A stretch of 64,000 nt of DNA from CAZTLE01 sp964614415 (lineage in GTDB: Bacteria > Bacteroidota > Bacteroidia > Flavobacteriales > Flavobacteriaceae), in contig CAZTLE010000002.1 in NCBI GenBank assembly GCA_964614415.1, forward strand, positions 1 to 64,000. Reading direction: 5' to 3'. This document shows, in pieces, positions 31,899 through 40,902 of this stretch (position 1 is the stretch's first letter; the number at the start of each line of letters is the position of its first letter). The notes under the pieces were generated by a model. The model was not told where the DNA came from and did not search any database. It worked only from the letters and a program-made list of their open reading frames with translations. The translations under genes were made by a program, and so were the position numbers.

Positions 31899-32681
31899 CT
31901 ATTTCAACTTTGCAAAAAGCGTTTCCATTTTTTCACGCTCTTCGCGTGCAAGATCGGGATCCACAAGGATACGACCACTGTGTTCATCGGTAATGATCTT
32001 CTTGCGAGCTGCGATCTCCATCTGAACTTGTGGTGGGATGGTAAAGAATGAACCTCCGGAAGCACCACGTTCAACGGCCACTACTGCGAGTCCGTTCTTA
32101 ACGTTAGAACGAATGCGCTTGTAGGCATTTACCAAACGCTCTTCGATCTTCTTCTCGTAGTTAGTAGATTCTTTGATGAGTGATTGCTCCTCTTTATCCG
32201 TTTCAGCCAGGATCTCATCCAGTTCGCTGCGCTTGTGCTTTAGGTGCTCTTCGCGCTCCTTGAGACGGTCTTTGGTTTCTTCGATCACCTGGTTCTTCTG
32301 TTCGATCTGTGCTTTGAATTCCTTTATGTGCTTTTCAGCCAATTGAATTTCAAGCTCCTGATATTCGATCTCTTTGCTCAACGAGTTGTATTCGCGGTTG
32401 TTCCGCACATTGTCTTGCTGAGAAGTATATTTCTTGATAAGCCCTTTGGCCTCTTCGATCAGGTTTTTCTTATCCTTGATATTGTCTTCAATAACTTCGA
32501 GGTCGGTATTGAGTTTTTCAAGGCGGGTGTTCATTCCGGCAACTTCATCTTCCAGGTCCTCCACTTCCAAAGGAAGCTCACCACGTACGTTTCGTATTTC
32601 ATCAATACGGGAGTCAATCAATTGAAGATCAAACAGCGCCCTTAGTTTCTCTTCGATTGTTATTTCTTTTTTTGCAGCCAT
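31899..32681 (-). CDS. C4-type zinc-ribbon family coiled-coil protein lacking cysteines
   Basis: A 260-residue protein: a long antiparallel coiled coil (about 35-195) followed by the conserved end of the zf-RING_7/CT398-like family. The four Cys of the zinc ribbon are replaced: ERGASGGSFFTIPPQ (Ser208 and Ser211 for CxxC) and ITDEHSGRILV (Asp232 and Ser235 for CxxC), and the whole protein has no cysteine. The fold around these sites is kept. It starts three bases after the Nif3 gene, an arrangement found widely, so the two products probably act together. Role unknown; in Chlamydia the relative binds secretion and sigma-54 proteins. Confidence 0.85.
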   Translation of the reverse strand: MAAKKEITIEEKLRALFDLQLIDSRIDEIRNVRGELPLEVEDLEDEVAGMNTRLEKLNTDLEVIEDNIKDKKNLIEEAKGLIKKYTSQQDNVRNNREYNSLSKEIEYQELEIQLAEKHIKEFKAQIEQKNQVIEETKDRLKEREEHLKHKRSELDEILAETDKEEQSLIKESTNYEKKIEERLVNAYKRIRSNVKNGLAVVAVERGASGGSFFTIPPQVQMEIAARKKIITDEHSGRILVDPDLAREEREKMETLFAKLK

Positions 32682-32684
32682 AGG

Positions 32685-33800
32685 TTACAAATATGTAATA
32701 GGATTGGTGTTTATTCGCGATAAAACGACCTTACTTCCCGGTAAGGCAGGTGCAAAATTAGTGATTTTTTCCTTAAGGAAGGAAACTAACAGGTCTTTTG
32801 TGTACTGCTCGCTCTCATAATGACCAATGTCGGTCAATAAAATCGTGTTTTCGGCCCTAAAAAAATCATGGTATTTGAGGTCTGAAGTCACATAGGCAGC
32901 CGCACCGGCACCGATGGCCGCTCCAATGGCAAAGCTACCGCTGCCGCCAAGTACCGCTACTTTCGAGATCTCCTTACCCAGTAATTGTGAGTGTCGCACA
33001 CATCCCGCCTGCATGGTCTTCTTGACAAATTGGAGGAAGTCTTCCTCTTTCATAGGGGATTCCAACGTCCCGATCATTCCCATGCCTATATGCTGATTCG
33101 TATTTTCGAGGGTGGTAACTTCATAGGCTACTTCTTCGTACGGATGTGCTTTGAACAAGGCGTTAAGCACGTTGCTTTTCAGGTGTTTCCGGAAAGTGAC
33201 ACCTATTTGTACCTCTTCTTCGTAATGCGTAGTGCCGGCTTCACCGATAGTAGGGTTGGAGTCTTCATTTCCTTCAAAGCTGCCCAAACCCTCAATATTG
33301 AAGCTGCAATTTTGGTAGTTGCCTATATTTCCGGCTCCGGCATCGAACAGTGCCTGTCTTACCGAAGCGGCACTATCCTTGGGTGCAAAGGTGATGAGCT
33401 TTTGAATGGTCCCGGGCTTGGTGATAAGCACAGACCGATTGGTAAGCCCGAGCTTCTCACAGATCATGGCATTCACCCCGTTCCACGCGTTGTCGAGAGC
33501 TGTATGAATAGCGAATATGGAAATGTCGTGCTTGATGGCCTTGGCTACCACGCGCTCAACGTAGGTCTTGCCCGTAATCTTTTTGAGTCCTGAGAAGATA
33601 ATGGGGTGAAAGCTCACTATGAGATTGCAGCCTTCGGAAATGGCTTCATCAACGACCGACTCCAGCGTATCAAGCGTAACCAATATCCCGGTTACTTCCT
33701 GCTGAGCATCACCCACCAGAAGGCCTGTGTTATCAAAATCTTCGGAATAGGAAAGCGGAGCTAGTTCCTCCAACAATTGCATGACCTCTCGTACCTTCAT
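32685..33800 (-). CDS. Nif3-like dinuclear metal-centre protein
   Basis: A 371-residue YqfO/Nif3 protein with a central PII-like insertion (about 125-235, including KLITFAPKD and VGVTFRKHLKSNVLN). Metal-binding signatures are the SFHPIIFSG motif, FAIHTALDNA and, near the end, TDIGHYESEQY. Members are hexameric rings, proposed GTP cyclohydrolase or metal-dependent hydrolases; the true role is unsettled. ATG at 33800 (MKVREVMQLLEELAPLSYS) is used; the longer reading adds residues overlapping a -7-like box (TATCTTTA, 33817-33824). Translation of the following zinc-ribbon-family gene starts three bases after its stop. Confidence 0.92.
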   Translation of the reverse strand: MKVREVMQLLEELAPLSYSEDFDNTGLLVGDAQQEVTGILVTLDTLESVVDEAISEGCNLIVSFHPIIFSGLKKITGKTYVERVVAKAIKHDISIFAIHTALDNAWNGVNAMICEKLGLTNRSVLITKPGTIQKLITFAPKDSAASVRQALFDAGAGNIGNYQNCSFNIEGLGSFEGNEDSNPTIGEAGTTHYEEEVQIGVTFRKHLKSNVLNALFKAHPYEEVAYEVTTLENTNQHIGMGMIGTLESPMKEEDFLQFVKKTMQAGCVRHSQLLGKEISKVAVLGGSGSFAIGAAIGAGAAAYVTSDLKYHDFFRAENTILLTDIGHYESEQYTKDLLVSFLKEKITNFAPALPGSKVVLSRINTNPITYL

Positions 33801-33816
33801 GGATTGTATTTTGGGG

Positions 33817-33824
33817 TAAAGATA
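33817..33824 (-). promoter_or_regulatory. probable -7 box of the Nif3 gene
   Basis: TATCTTTA on the minus strand, one base from TAnnTTTG, 16 bases before the ATG at 33800. The same octamer precedes the genes at 8453 and 11168. Confidence 0.4.
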
Positions 33825-33890
33825 GTAGTTTATCAATTTTATGTGCATCTTTGACCGTGCCCAGAGGCCCGTGACGTGGATCGAATTTTA

Positions 33891-33898
33891 TACTTTCG
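33891..33898 (+). promoter_or_regulatory. probable -7 box of lpxK
   Basis: TACTTTCG, one base off TAnnTTTG, ends four bases before the ATG of lpxK, so the transcript would be nearly leaderless. Confidence 0.4.
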
Positions 33899-33902
33899 CG
33901 AT

Positions 33903-34907
33903 ATGCCCGACTTCCGTAAGCTCCTGTTTCCCTTTTCCGTTTTGTACGACGGAATAACGGCACTGCGTAATTATGCATATGATAATGGCATCCTGTCCAG
34001 TACGTCATATGACGTTCCGGTAATCTGTGTTGGGAATCTTTCCGTGGGCGGTACCGGTAAATCTCCCATGATCGAATATCTGGTTAATCTCCTGAAGCAA
34101 GACCACAAAGTAGCTGTTCTAAGCAGGGGGTATGGTCGTAAGACAAGCGGTTATCTCGAGGTGAAAACCGATCATACCGCCAGAGAGGTTGGAGACGAGC
34201 CGTTGCAAATCAAACGGAATTTTCCCAAGGTCATGGTTGCCGTTTGCGGGGATCGCCGACAGGGCATAGAAAGACTCAAACCAAATGCGGATATAATTCT
34301 TTTGGATGATGCCTTCCAGCATCGGCGTGTTGCGGCTTCTCTGAATATACTTCTTACCAGCTATCACAACCTGTTCATCAACGATCTGCTTCTTCCTGCC
34401 GGAAATCTGAGGGAATCTCGCAAGGGAATGAAGAGAGCCGATTGCATTGTGGTGACCAAGTGTCCGGAGGGAGTGGCCTATGCCAAACTTCAGGAAATAC
34501 AACTGGCATTGCGCATTCAGTCGCATCAAAGAATTTATTTTTCGAAAATAGGTTACGATTCACTGATATACGGTATTTCAGAAACACAGCCACTGGATTA
34601 CCTCCTGGACAAACCGTTTACCCTCGTTACCGGAATTGCTAATCCCAAACCCCTGGTGGAGTTCTTAAAGGGAAAACACTTCAGGTTCGATCATATGAAA
34701 TTTCAGGACCACCACTCCTTCTCTGATTCAGAAATAGAAAAGATGAAGGAAAAGGACATCATTCTTACCACCCAGAAAGACTTTATGCGATTAAAGGACC
34801 GATTGGAAAAGTTTGCTTTCTACTACCTGCCGATAAAAACCATTGTTCTGAACAGGCAGGAGCCTTTCTTTCAAAAGTATATTTTAGAAAAGATTGAGGA
34901 GCACTAA
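33903..34907 (+). CDS. lpxK: tetraacyldisaccharide 4'-kinase
   Basis: Inner-membrane kinase phosphorylating the 4' position of the lipid A disaccharide. The 334-residue protein has a hydrophobic N-terminal helix, the Walker A loop VGNLSVGGTGKSP at about residues 45-57, the LSRGYGR motif and the LLDDAFQHRRV motif, all characteristic of LpxK. ATG at 33903 is chosen; an upstream frame would include the promoter box. Its stop overlaps that of the hybrid kinase gene by four bases (convergent). Confidence 0.95.
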   Translation: MPDFRKLLFPFSVLYDGITALRNYAYDNGILSSTSYDVPVICVGNLSVGGTGKSPMIEYLVNLLKQDHKVAVLSRGYGRKTSGYLEVKTDHTAREVGDEPLQIKRNFPKVMVAVCGDRRQGIERLKPNADIILLDDAFQHRRVAASLNILLTSYHNLFINDLLLPAGNLRESRKGMKRADCIVVTKCPEGVAYAKLQEIQLALRIQSHQRIYFSKIGYDSLIYGISETQPLDYLLDKPFTLVTGIANPKPLVEFLKGKHFRFDHMKFQDHHSFSDSEIEKMKEKDIILTTQKDFMRLKDRLEKFAFYYLPIKTIVLNRQEPFFQKYILEKIEEH

Positions 34908-37165
34908 TTGCTCACGGGAAGTTTCCGGTTCTCGAGCGTACGATAGATCTTCTCGAAGAACTCTTCTGTTTTGAAGGGCTTTGGAATGATCTCATTGAAA
35001 CCGGCACGGTAGAAATCGTCCAGATTCTCATCAATGGTAACCGCGGTAAGAGCGATGATAGGTATTTGTTTGTCGAATTCTCTGATCTTCTGTGTCGCCT
35101 GAATACCACTAATACCGGGCATGTGGATGTCCATCAGGATCACATCGAAGGTGTGCTCCTTCACCAGCTTGATGGCGTCCATTCCATTATCGGCCACCAT
35201 ACACTTCATTTTGTTCTTCTCGAGGATCTTCTTGGTGATCATCTGGTTGATCTTGTTATCCTCTACGATGAGTATATTTCTGTTTTCAAGCGCTACGTAA
35301 TCAACGTCATAGATGATGTTTCTCGGATTTTTATCCTCTACAAACTCTTCGGAAATATCAAAAGTTATGTCAAACCAAAACTTGGAACCTTTGCCCAGCT
35401 GACTCTCCAAATGAATTCTACTGCCCATGAGTTCCAAAAGGTTCTTAACGATGGACAACCCAAGACCGGTACCTCCGAACTTGCGATTGATCTGCAACGA
35501 CGCTTGTGAGAAAGTTTCGAAAATACTCTTTTGCTTCTTCTTGGAAATTCCTACGCCGTTGTCCTCTATTTCAAAATGTAGCTTCACTTTGTTGTGCGAC
35601 TGATCGATGTTTCGCACCCGGACATACACGTCACCGTTCTGAGTAAACTTCACCGAATTTCCAACCAGGTTGATCAGAATCTGGGACAGTTTCAACGGGT
35701 CACCTACCAGTTTGTCAGGTATGGTTTCGTCAAATTCGAAATGCAGGTTGTTCTTTCGATCTTCGGCAGACTTTCGCAAGGCGATAAGTACGTCGTTGAT
35801 ACGTTTCTTAAGTACGAAGGTCGTTTTCTCGACTTCTACCTTGTTGGCCTCAAGTTTGTTGAGGTCAAGAATGTTATTGATAAGCGAAAGCAGGTATTCT
35901 CCGGAAAACTTCAAGGAGTTTAAGTGCTCTTTCTGATCCGGTTTAGGATTCTCCTCCAGTAACAGGTGCGTAAGCCCTGTTACCGCGTACAGTGGCGTTC
36001 GAAGTTCGTGTGTGATCGTAGATAAAAACTGCGCCTTGGCGAGAGATGCCTTTTCCGCTTTTTCCTTGGCCAACTGCAGTTCGTTATTCTTATCCTGCAA
36101 CAGCTCGTTTGCCTTGGCTCGCAGGTTGTTGTTTTTGTATAATGACAGGGTAAGCAGTGACAGAATAACAATAAGGGCGATACTCAGCCCGGTAGTCATC
36201 TTACCGAAGTTGATAGACTTCTGTTTCTTATCAATATCTTCCTTCTGCTCTTCGATGATATTGTTCAGATCTACGATACTCGCTTCGGCTTCGACACCGG
36301 TAGAAATAGCCTCAACATATACCTGATAGAGCGAATCGCGTTTCTTTTCGTACGTCTCAATTAGAGTCTGGGCTTCTCCGAAATTATTGGAGCGTAAAGC
36401 GATATGCGAAGCAATACGGTAACTGTCTATCTTCAGGCGATCGTAACCGTTGAGGTCAATAATGCGGGTCGCATCATCCAATGCACGTTTCGCCTGTCCC
36501 AGGGAATTTGGAGTTTGCGACTGATCCAAATGAAGAATGGCCTCTGCTTTGTTGAGCAATGTAAGGGCCTCCTGACGGGTTAATTCGTAGGTCTGGAATA
36601 GTGGGATGGCGGCATCGAAATAATTGACAGCGGTTTTGTAATTCTGTCTTTTCAGTTCGAGGATTCCAAGCCCCTGTATCACATTAGCCCGATTCCGGTC
36701 ATCGTTGAGATCGGTGAAAATCCGGTCTGCGTCTTTCAGATGCTTTTCGGCTCCCTCGAGATCTTCGGTTTGCGTAAGCAATAATCCGTATAGGGTATAT
36801 GCTTCGCCCAGTTTCTTAGGATCTTTAAGCTCTTTTATAGCCGCAATGGCTTTTTCGGTTTCCGAAGTTGCCTTATCGTAGTTCTGAAGGATAAAATGCA
36901 GTTCGGCGAAATCCAATTGAACTTCGGTGCTTAAGATCGGGTCTCTAAGGTCTGAGGAAAGGTTGTGCGCTTTATTAAGTGCAACGATCGCATCGTTAAA
37001 ATTCTGAACAGCGATGGATGACTTAGCCTCGGTTCTAAATGTCTGAATATCGGCAATAGAATCTCTCCTGGTTTGTTGCGCAAAAATGCCTGAAAAAGAC
37101 AAAACGCTCACCAGAAGGAGAATAACAATTTTATATTTAATGGGGGCTAAATTCATCATTCCCAT
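34904..37165 (-). CDS. hybrid histidine kinase with periplasmic TPR domain
   Basis: A 753-residue hybrid kinase. Residues 1-29 form a signal peptide (ending GIFAQ), about 40-300 are TPR-like helical repeats expected in the periplasm, a TM helix lies near 323-343, and a coiled coil (345-375) leads to the HisKA domain with His386 in STITHELRTPL. The HATPase part has VGNSVKFTQNGDV and EDNGVGISK, with GGTGLGLSIVKNLLE. The C-terminal receiver (630-748) has Asp679 in ILMDIHMP. No output domain is attached. It is last in a leftward series with gapA and lipA and shares four bases with lpxK. Confidence 0.92.
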   Translation of the reverse strand: MGMMNLAPIKYKIVILLLVSVLSFSGIFAQQTRRDSIADIQTFRTEAKSSIAVQNFNDAIVALNKAHNLSSDLRDPILSTEVQLDFAELHFILQNYDKATSETEKAIAAIKELKDPKKLGEAYTLYGLLLTQTEDLEGAEKHLKDADRIFTDLNDDRNRANVIQGLGILELKRQNYKTAVNYFDAAIPLFQTYELTRQEALTLLNKAEAILHLDQSQTPNSLGQAKRALDDATRIIDLNGYDRLKIDSYRIASHIALRSNNFGEAQTLIETYEKKRDSLYQVYVEAISTGVEAEASIVDLNNIIEEQKEDIDKKQKSINFGKMTTGLSIALIVILSLLTLSLYKNNNLRAKANELLQDKNNELQLAKEKAEKASLAKAQFLSTITHELRTPLYAVTGLTHLLLEENPKPDQKEHLNSLKFSGEYLLSLINNILDLNKLEANKVEVEKTTFVLKKRINDVLIALRKSAEDRKNNLHFEFDETIPDKLVGDPLKLSQILINLVGNSVKFTQNGDVYVRVRNIDQSHNKVKLHFEIEDNGVGISKKKQKSIFETFSQASLQINRKFGGTGLGLSIVKNLLELMGSRIHLESQLGKGSKFWFDITFDISEEFVEDKNPRNIIYDVDYVALENRNILIVEDNKINQMITKKILEKNKMKCMVADNGMDAIKLVKEHTFDVILMDIHMPGISGIQATQKIREFDKQIPIIALTAVTIDENLDDFYRAGFNEIIPKPFKTEEFFEKIYRTLENRKLPVSN

Positions 37166-37201
37166 GTACTTCGGCGATAAATATAGTCATTTCCTCGATA
37201 T

Positions 37202-38197
37202 TTACCGGGATAATTGTAGGATTAAATCTACAACTCTGGAGGAATATCCGATCTCATTATCGTACCAGCCAATGATCTTAACCATCCTTCCAATTACCGA
37301 TGTCATACCCGCGTCGAAGATGCAGGAGTTGGGATTGCCTACAATATCGATCGAAACAATGGGATCCTCGGTATATTGCAAAATACCCTTAAATCGGCCG
37401 GAAGCCGCTTCTCTAAAGGCATCATTAACCGTTTGGATATCAACATCCTTCTTTACGTTAAAAGTGATATCCGTGAGCGATCCGTTGGGTACCGGAACCC
37501 GAATACCGCAACCCCCAATTACCGAGGCCAGATCGGGGAAAATTTTGGTAAGAGCTTTGGCAGCACCGGTAGTGGTGGGGACTATGGACTGACTGGCCGC
37601 CCGGGCCCGCCTGAGATCCCTATGGGGCTGGTCATGTAAGCTCTGATCGGTCGTATACGAGTGAATGGTCGTGATGTACGCCTGTTCAATCCCACAAAGA
37701 TCGTCGATGATCTTTAGCATGGGTGCCGCATTGTTGGTGGTACACGAAGCGTTGGAAACGATCCGATCGTCTGGCGTGAGTATGTGGTCGTTTACGCCTA
37801 ATACCACAGTTTTAACGGAATCATCCAGAGGTGGGACCGATAGAATGACATGGGATACGTCATTTTTCAGGTGTGCTTGCAGATCGGTTTTGGTTTTGAA
37901 TTTTCCGGTACATTCAACTACCAGATCCACACCTTCCCAGGGAATGTTGGCGATGTCCTTTTCCGAAGAAAAACGAACAGACCGACCGTCAACGTAAATT
38001 TCCGTTTCCGAATAGGAGATTTCGGCATCTAATACCCCATGAATACTGTCGTATTTAAGCAAATGGCTCATAGTCCGGGTATCGGAAATATCGTTGATGG
38101 CTACAACGTCAATCTCCGGCTGATCCCTTAGCAATCTGAAGAGATTACGGCCTATTCGGCCAAATCCGTTGATGCCGACTCTTACGGGGGTGCTCAT
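37202..38197 (-). CDS. gapA: glyceraldehyde-3-phosphate dehydrogenase, type I
   Basis: NAD+-dependent glycolytic dehydrogenase making 1,3-bisphosphoglycerate. The 331-residue protein has the Rossmann start VGINGFGRIGRNLFR, the catalytic Cys152 in SNASCTTNNAAPMLK, the GAAKALTKIFPDL helix, and the WYDNEIGYSSRVVDL C-terminus. Asp at the end of strand 2 (INDISD) fits NAD+ use. It lies 15 bases beyond lipA and 36 bases before the hybrid kinase. It may share the lipA transcript. Confidence 0.95.
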   Translation of the reverse strand: MSTPVRVGINGFGRIGRNLFRLLRDQPEIDVVAINDISDTRTMSHLLKYDSIHGVLDAEISYSETEIYVDGRSVRFSSEKDIANIPWEGVDLVVECTGKFKTKTDLQAHLKNDVSHVILSVPPLDDSVKTVVLGVNDHILTPDDRIVSNASCTTNNAAPMLKIIDDLCGIEQAYITTIHSYTTDQSLHDQPHRDLRRARAASQSIVPTTTGAAKALTKIFPDLASVIGGCGIRVPVPNGSLTDITFNVKKDVDIQTVNDAFREAASGRFKGILQYTEDPIVSIDIVGNPNSCIFDAGMTSVIGRMVKIIGWYDNEIGYSSRVVDLILQLSR

Positions 38198-38212
38198 ACG
38201 ATTCCGAAGGAA

Positions 38213-39085
38213 TTAAGTGAGGTGTTTTTGTGCATGATAGGAAGATCGCACAAGGGCGCCACTTTCCACATGTCGGAAGCCCATTTCCAAACCAATCTTT
38301 TCGTATTTCTTGAACTGATCGGGTTCTATGAATTCCTTTACCGGGAGATGCCTCTTGGAAGGTTGCAGGTACTGACCAATGGTCACGATATCAAGGCCCA
38401 CACCCCTCAGATCCTCCATAGTTTGCAATACTTCGTCCTCTGTCTCACCCAAGCCAAGCATGATACCGCTCTTGGTGCGCTCTATGCCCTGTTCCTTCAA
38501 GTATCGCAATACGTCCAGGCTACGTTCGTATTTCGCCTGAATTCGAACCTCCCGGGTAAGCCGCTTTACGGTTTCCATATTATGGGAGACTACTTCAGGT
38601 TTTACTTCGATAATACGATCAATATTTCTGGTAACACCTTGAAAATCGGGGATCAGGGTTTCCAGGGTTGTTTCGGGATTCATACGTCGGATCGCCTTAA
38701 CAGTTTCGGCCCAGATAATGGAACCCATATCCTTAAGATCATCGCGATCTACCGAGGTTACCACGGCATGCTTGATATTCATGATCTTGATAGAACGGGC
38801 TACTTTTTCAGGTTCATCCCAATCTACTGTTTCGGGACGCCCCGTTTTTACACCACAAAAACCACAGGAACGCGTACAGATATTTCCCAGGATCATGAAG
38901 GTAGCGGTACCTTCTGTCCAGCATTCGCCCATATTAGGGCAGCTTCCCGAGGTACAAATGGTGTGAAGATTGTATTTGTCAACCAGACCGCGAAGCTCGG
39001 TATACTTCTTTCCCGTAGGTAGCTTCACCCTAAGCCACTTAGGCTTGGGAGCCGGTTTTTGGATCGTTGCTGTCTGTGCTTCCAT
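38213..39085 (-). CDS. lipA: lipoyl synthase
   Basis: Radical-SAM enzyme inserting two sulfurs into octanoyl chains to form lipoyl cofactor on 2-oxoacid dehydrogenases. The 290-residue protein has the auxiliary cluster motif CTSGSCPNMGECW (CX4CX5C), the radical-SAM motif CTRSCGFCGV, and the C-terminal RSSYHAQ serine signature. An exact promoter box ends eight bases from the ATG, so lipA probably starts its own transcript that continues to gapA. Confidence 0.95.
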   Translation of the reverse strand: MEAQTATIQKPAPKPKWLRVKLPTGKKYTELRGLVDKYNLHTICTSGSCPNMGECWTEGTATFMILGNICTRSCGFCGVKTGRPETVDWDEPEKVARSIKIMNIKHAVVTSVDRDDLKDMGSIIWAETVKAIRRMNPETTLETLIPDFQGVTRNIDRIIEVKPEVVSHNMETVKRLTREVRIQAKYERSLDVLRYLKEQGIERTKSGIMLGLGETEDEVLQTMEDLRGVGLDIVTIGQYLQPSKRHLPVKEFIEPDQFKKYEKIGLEMGFRHVESGALVRSSYHAQKHLT

Positions 39086-39093
39086 AGCGAATA

Positions 39094-39122
39094 CAAAAGT
39101 ACGAAGAATCCGTAAAATTCAA
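39094..39122 (-). promoter_or_regulatory. promoter of lipA
   Basis: On the minus strand TACTTTTG (39094-39101) matches TAnnTTTG with TTG 18 bases upstream. The spacing to the ATG is eight bases, giving a very short leader. It lies downstream of the Nramp-family stop codon. Confidence 0.6.
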
Positions 39123-40331
39123 CTATAAAGTGGTGAGATACCAAATACTGAATGCCACTAATACAAGTATGCTTACCAGGCTGTAGATTGTCATGGATTT
39201 AGAGGGTCGTGCTTCTTTGGGAGTGTGCTTGCTCGTGAGCAACTTATAACTTATGATGGCATAGAATGGTGCCGTTAAGAACGAAAGTATCGTAGCGATC
39301 TTTATGAGGAGTCCCATTTCAGATACAAAAAAGAAAAATATAGACAATGTTCCGGCTACGAGTATGAGCAGCCAAATAAGATATCCCCGACGCACCGGAC
39401 GGTCGAATAGAATTTCGGTAGTGCGATGCATAACTCTTGGGGAGGCGTCCAACGTGGTTAGCGTGGTGCTGAACATAGTGGTTAGTGCAGCGATACCAAT
39501 GATGATCTTGGTGCCTTCTCCCAAACTGAATGTGTACATGGAAATGAGCTGATTGGCGAAAACCGCACCTGCATTCGAAAAGCGCTCTCCACTGCCAAAC
39601 ATGACCAGCGCTCCCAGGGATACAAAACCGATTCCGAGCACTATAGTTGTGATATATCCTACGTTGAAGTCGAATCGCGATTGCTTTGGGGAAACCGTAG
39701 GATCCAGTTTTTTCTTTTCCACAGTCCAGATGGAATGCCATATGGAAATGTCGAGAGGTGCCGGCATCCAACCCATAAAGGCAATTAAAAAAGCAACGGC
39801 ACCCACTTCTGTGGGGAATACCGGTTTCAGACTCCCACCATGGCCGGGTCCCACGGCCATTATTACTGCAATAATGGTACTAACGGTAAGGGAAAGCACA
39901 ATAATCTTCATGAGCGAGTCCAGAATCTTATAACGACCAATGACGAGTACGGTAAAACAAATGCCCGTTACTATAGCTGTCCAAAGGACTTCGGTGCCCA
40001 CGCCGAACAATGAAGTTGCAATCCCGGCAGTAACAATGGTAACCGCCGTTTGGATCGTAAACATTGTGGCAAAGGTGATTACATAATAGGCCGCAAGCAC
40101 TCCTTTTCCCATTTTACGATATCCTTCCAGCAGACTTTCGCCTGTTGCACTCGCGTAACGAGGCCCAAACTCAAAAAAGGGATACTTTACTGCGTTGATA
40201 AGCAACAAAGCCCATAGCAACCCGAATCCGAAATCGGCACCTGCCCGTGTGGATTGTACCAGGTGAGAGACCCCTATGGCGGCTCCGGCAAACAGGAATC
40301 CCGGACCTAATTTTTTAAAAGTGGAAAGCAC
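39123..40331 (-). CDS. Nramp-family transporter without the metal-binding motifs
   Basis: A 402-residue, about 11-TM protein that aligns with Nramp/MntH along TM1-TM11. In TM1 the metal-binding DPGN is GVSH (residues 20-23, in GAAIGVSHLVQSTRAGADFG), and in TM6 the MPH motif is MPAP (189-192, in GWMPAPLDIS). Since the Asp, Asn, Met and neighbouring groups bind Mn2+/Fe2+ in known structures, divalent manganese/iron transport is not supported. It is one base beyond the ECF sigma factor gene, so they may be co-transcribed. The substrate is unknown. Confidence 0.85.
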   Translation of the reverse strand: MLSTFKKLGPGFLFAGAAIGVSHLVQSTRAGADFGFGLLWALLLINAVKYPFFEFGPRYASATGESLLEGYRKMGKGVLAAYYVITFATMFTIQTAVTIVTAGIATSLFGVGTEVLWTAIVTGICFTVLVIGRYKILDSLMKIIVLSLTVSTIIAVIMAVGPGHGGSLKPVFPTEVGAVAFLIAFMGWMPAPLDISIWHSIWTVEKKKLDPTVSPKQSRFDFNVGYITTIVLGIGFVSLGALVMFGSGERFSNAGAVFANQLISMYTFSLGEGTKIIIGIAALTTMFSTTLTTLDASPRVMHRTTEILFDRPVRRGYLIWLLILVAGTLSIFFFFVSEMGLLIKIATILSFLTAPFYAIISYKLLTSKHTPKEARPSKSMTIYSLVSILVLVAFSIWYLTTL

Positions 40332-40332
40332 G

Positions 40333-40902
40333 TCAGGACTTTTTTTGATTAATGATCTCGGCCAACAGCTTTTTGGCGCGTAGCAACCTTACTTTTACAT
40401 TGTTCAAAGGCTCTTTTAAGGTTTCGGAGATCTCGTTGTAACTCATTTCGTGAAAATACCTAAGGTTGATCACCTCCTGGTAAGGTGGCTTGAGTTGTTT
40501 GATAAAACGCAACAGCTCGGCCAGATTCTGTTCCGTAATAAGCTTGTCTTCCGGGGTAGGGGCATGATCGGCAATTCTATTGACATGTTCTTCGGATGCG
40601 TCGGTAGTCAGGGAAAAGATAGAGGCATTTCGCTTGCGCGACTTATCGATTTGAATGTTCTTCGAAATGGTGATCAGCCAGGTACTGAAGGTATATTTTT
40701 CATTGAAGGAATCGATTTTATCAAAGGCCTTCGAGAAGGTCTCAATAGTGATATCCTCGGCTTCATACTCATCTTTAACCCGTTTTAACTGAAATAGATA
40801 GACGTCTCCCCAAAAATGGTCCAGCAAGAAATTAAAAGCACTCTGTCTGCCTTTTCTCGCTTCTCGTATTTGATTTTGAATTTCTTCTCCGGTTACTTCC
40901 AA
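40333..40902 (-). CDS. ECF-family RNA polymerase sigma factor
   Basis: A 189-residue group IV sigma factor. Region 2 (about 15-85, including RQSAFNFLLDHFWGDVY and YEAEDITIETFSKAFDKI, then YTFSTWLITISKNIQIDKSRKR) and region 4 (about 130-185, with YQEVINLRYFHEMSYNEISETL and NVKVRLLRAKKLL) are complete. The ATG at 40971 would overlap the glycosyltransferase gene by 79 bases, so TTG at 40902 is preferred, though unproven. No anti-sigma factor gene is next to it; the neighbours are a glycosyltransferase and the Nramp-family gene. Confidence 0.85.
   Translation of the reverse strand: MEVTGEEIQNQIREARKGRQSAFNFLLDHFWGDVYLFQLKRVKDEYEAEDITIETFSKAFDKIDSFNEKYTFSTWLITISKNIQIDKSRKRNASIFSLTTDASEEHVNRIADHAPTPEDKLITEQNLAELLRFIKQLKPPYQEVINLRYFHEMSYNEISETLKEPLNNVKVRLLRAKKLLAEIINQKKS

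Noticed and set aside
35066..35509. 147-residue plus-strand frame within the hybrid kinase gene
   Set aside because: Antisense to the receiver and HATPase domains. The kinase frame is unbroken with all motifs.
38222..39022. 266-residue open frame on the plus strand
   Set aside because: It is antisense to lipA for almost its whole length. lipA has complete cluster motifs, while the plus-strand frame has no recognisable domain.
39123..40331. Nramp-family gene as a pseudogene
   Set aside because: The frame is full length with all TM helices. Changes are confined to the binding motifs, which fits a functional shift rather than decay.
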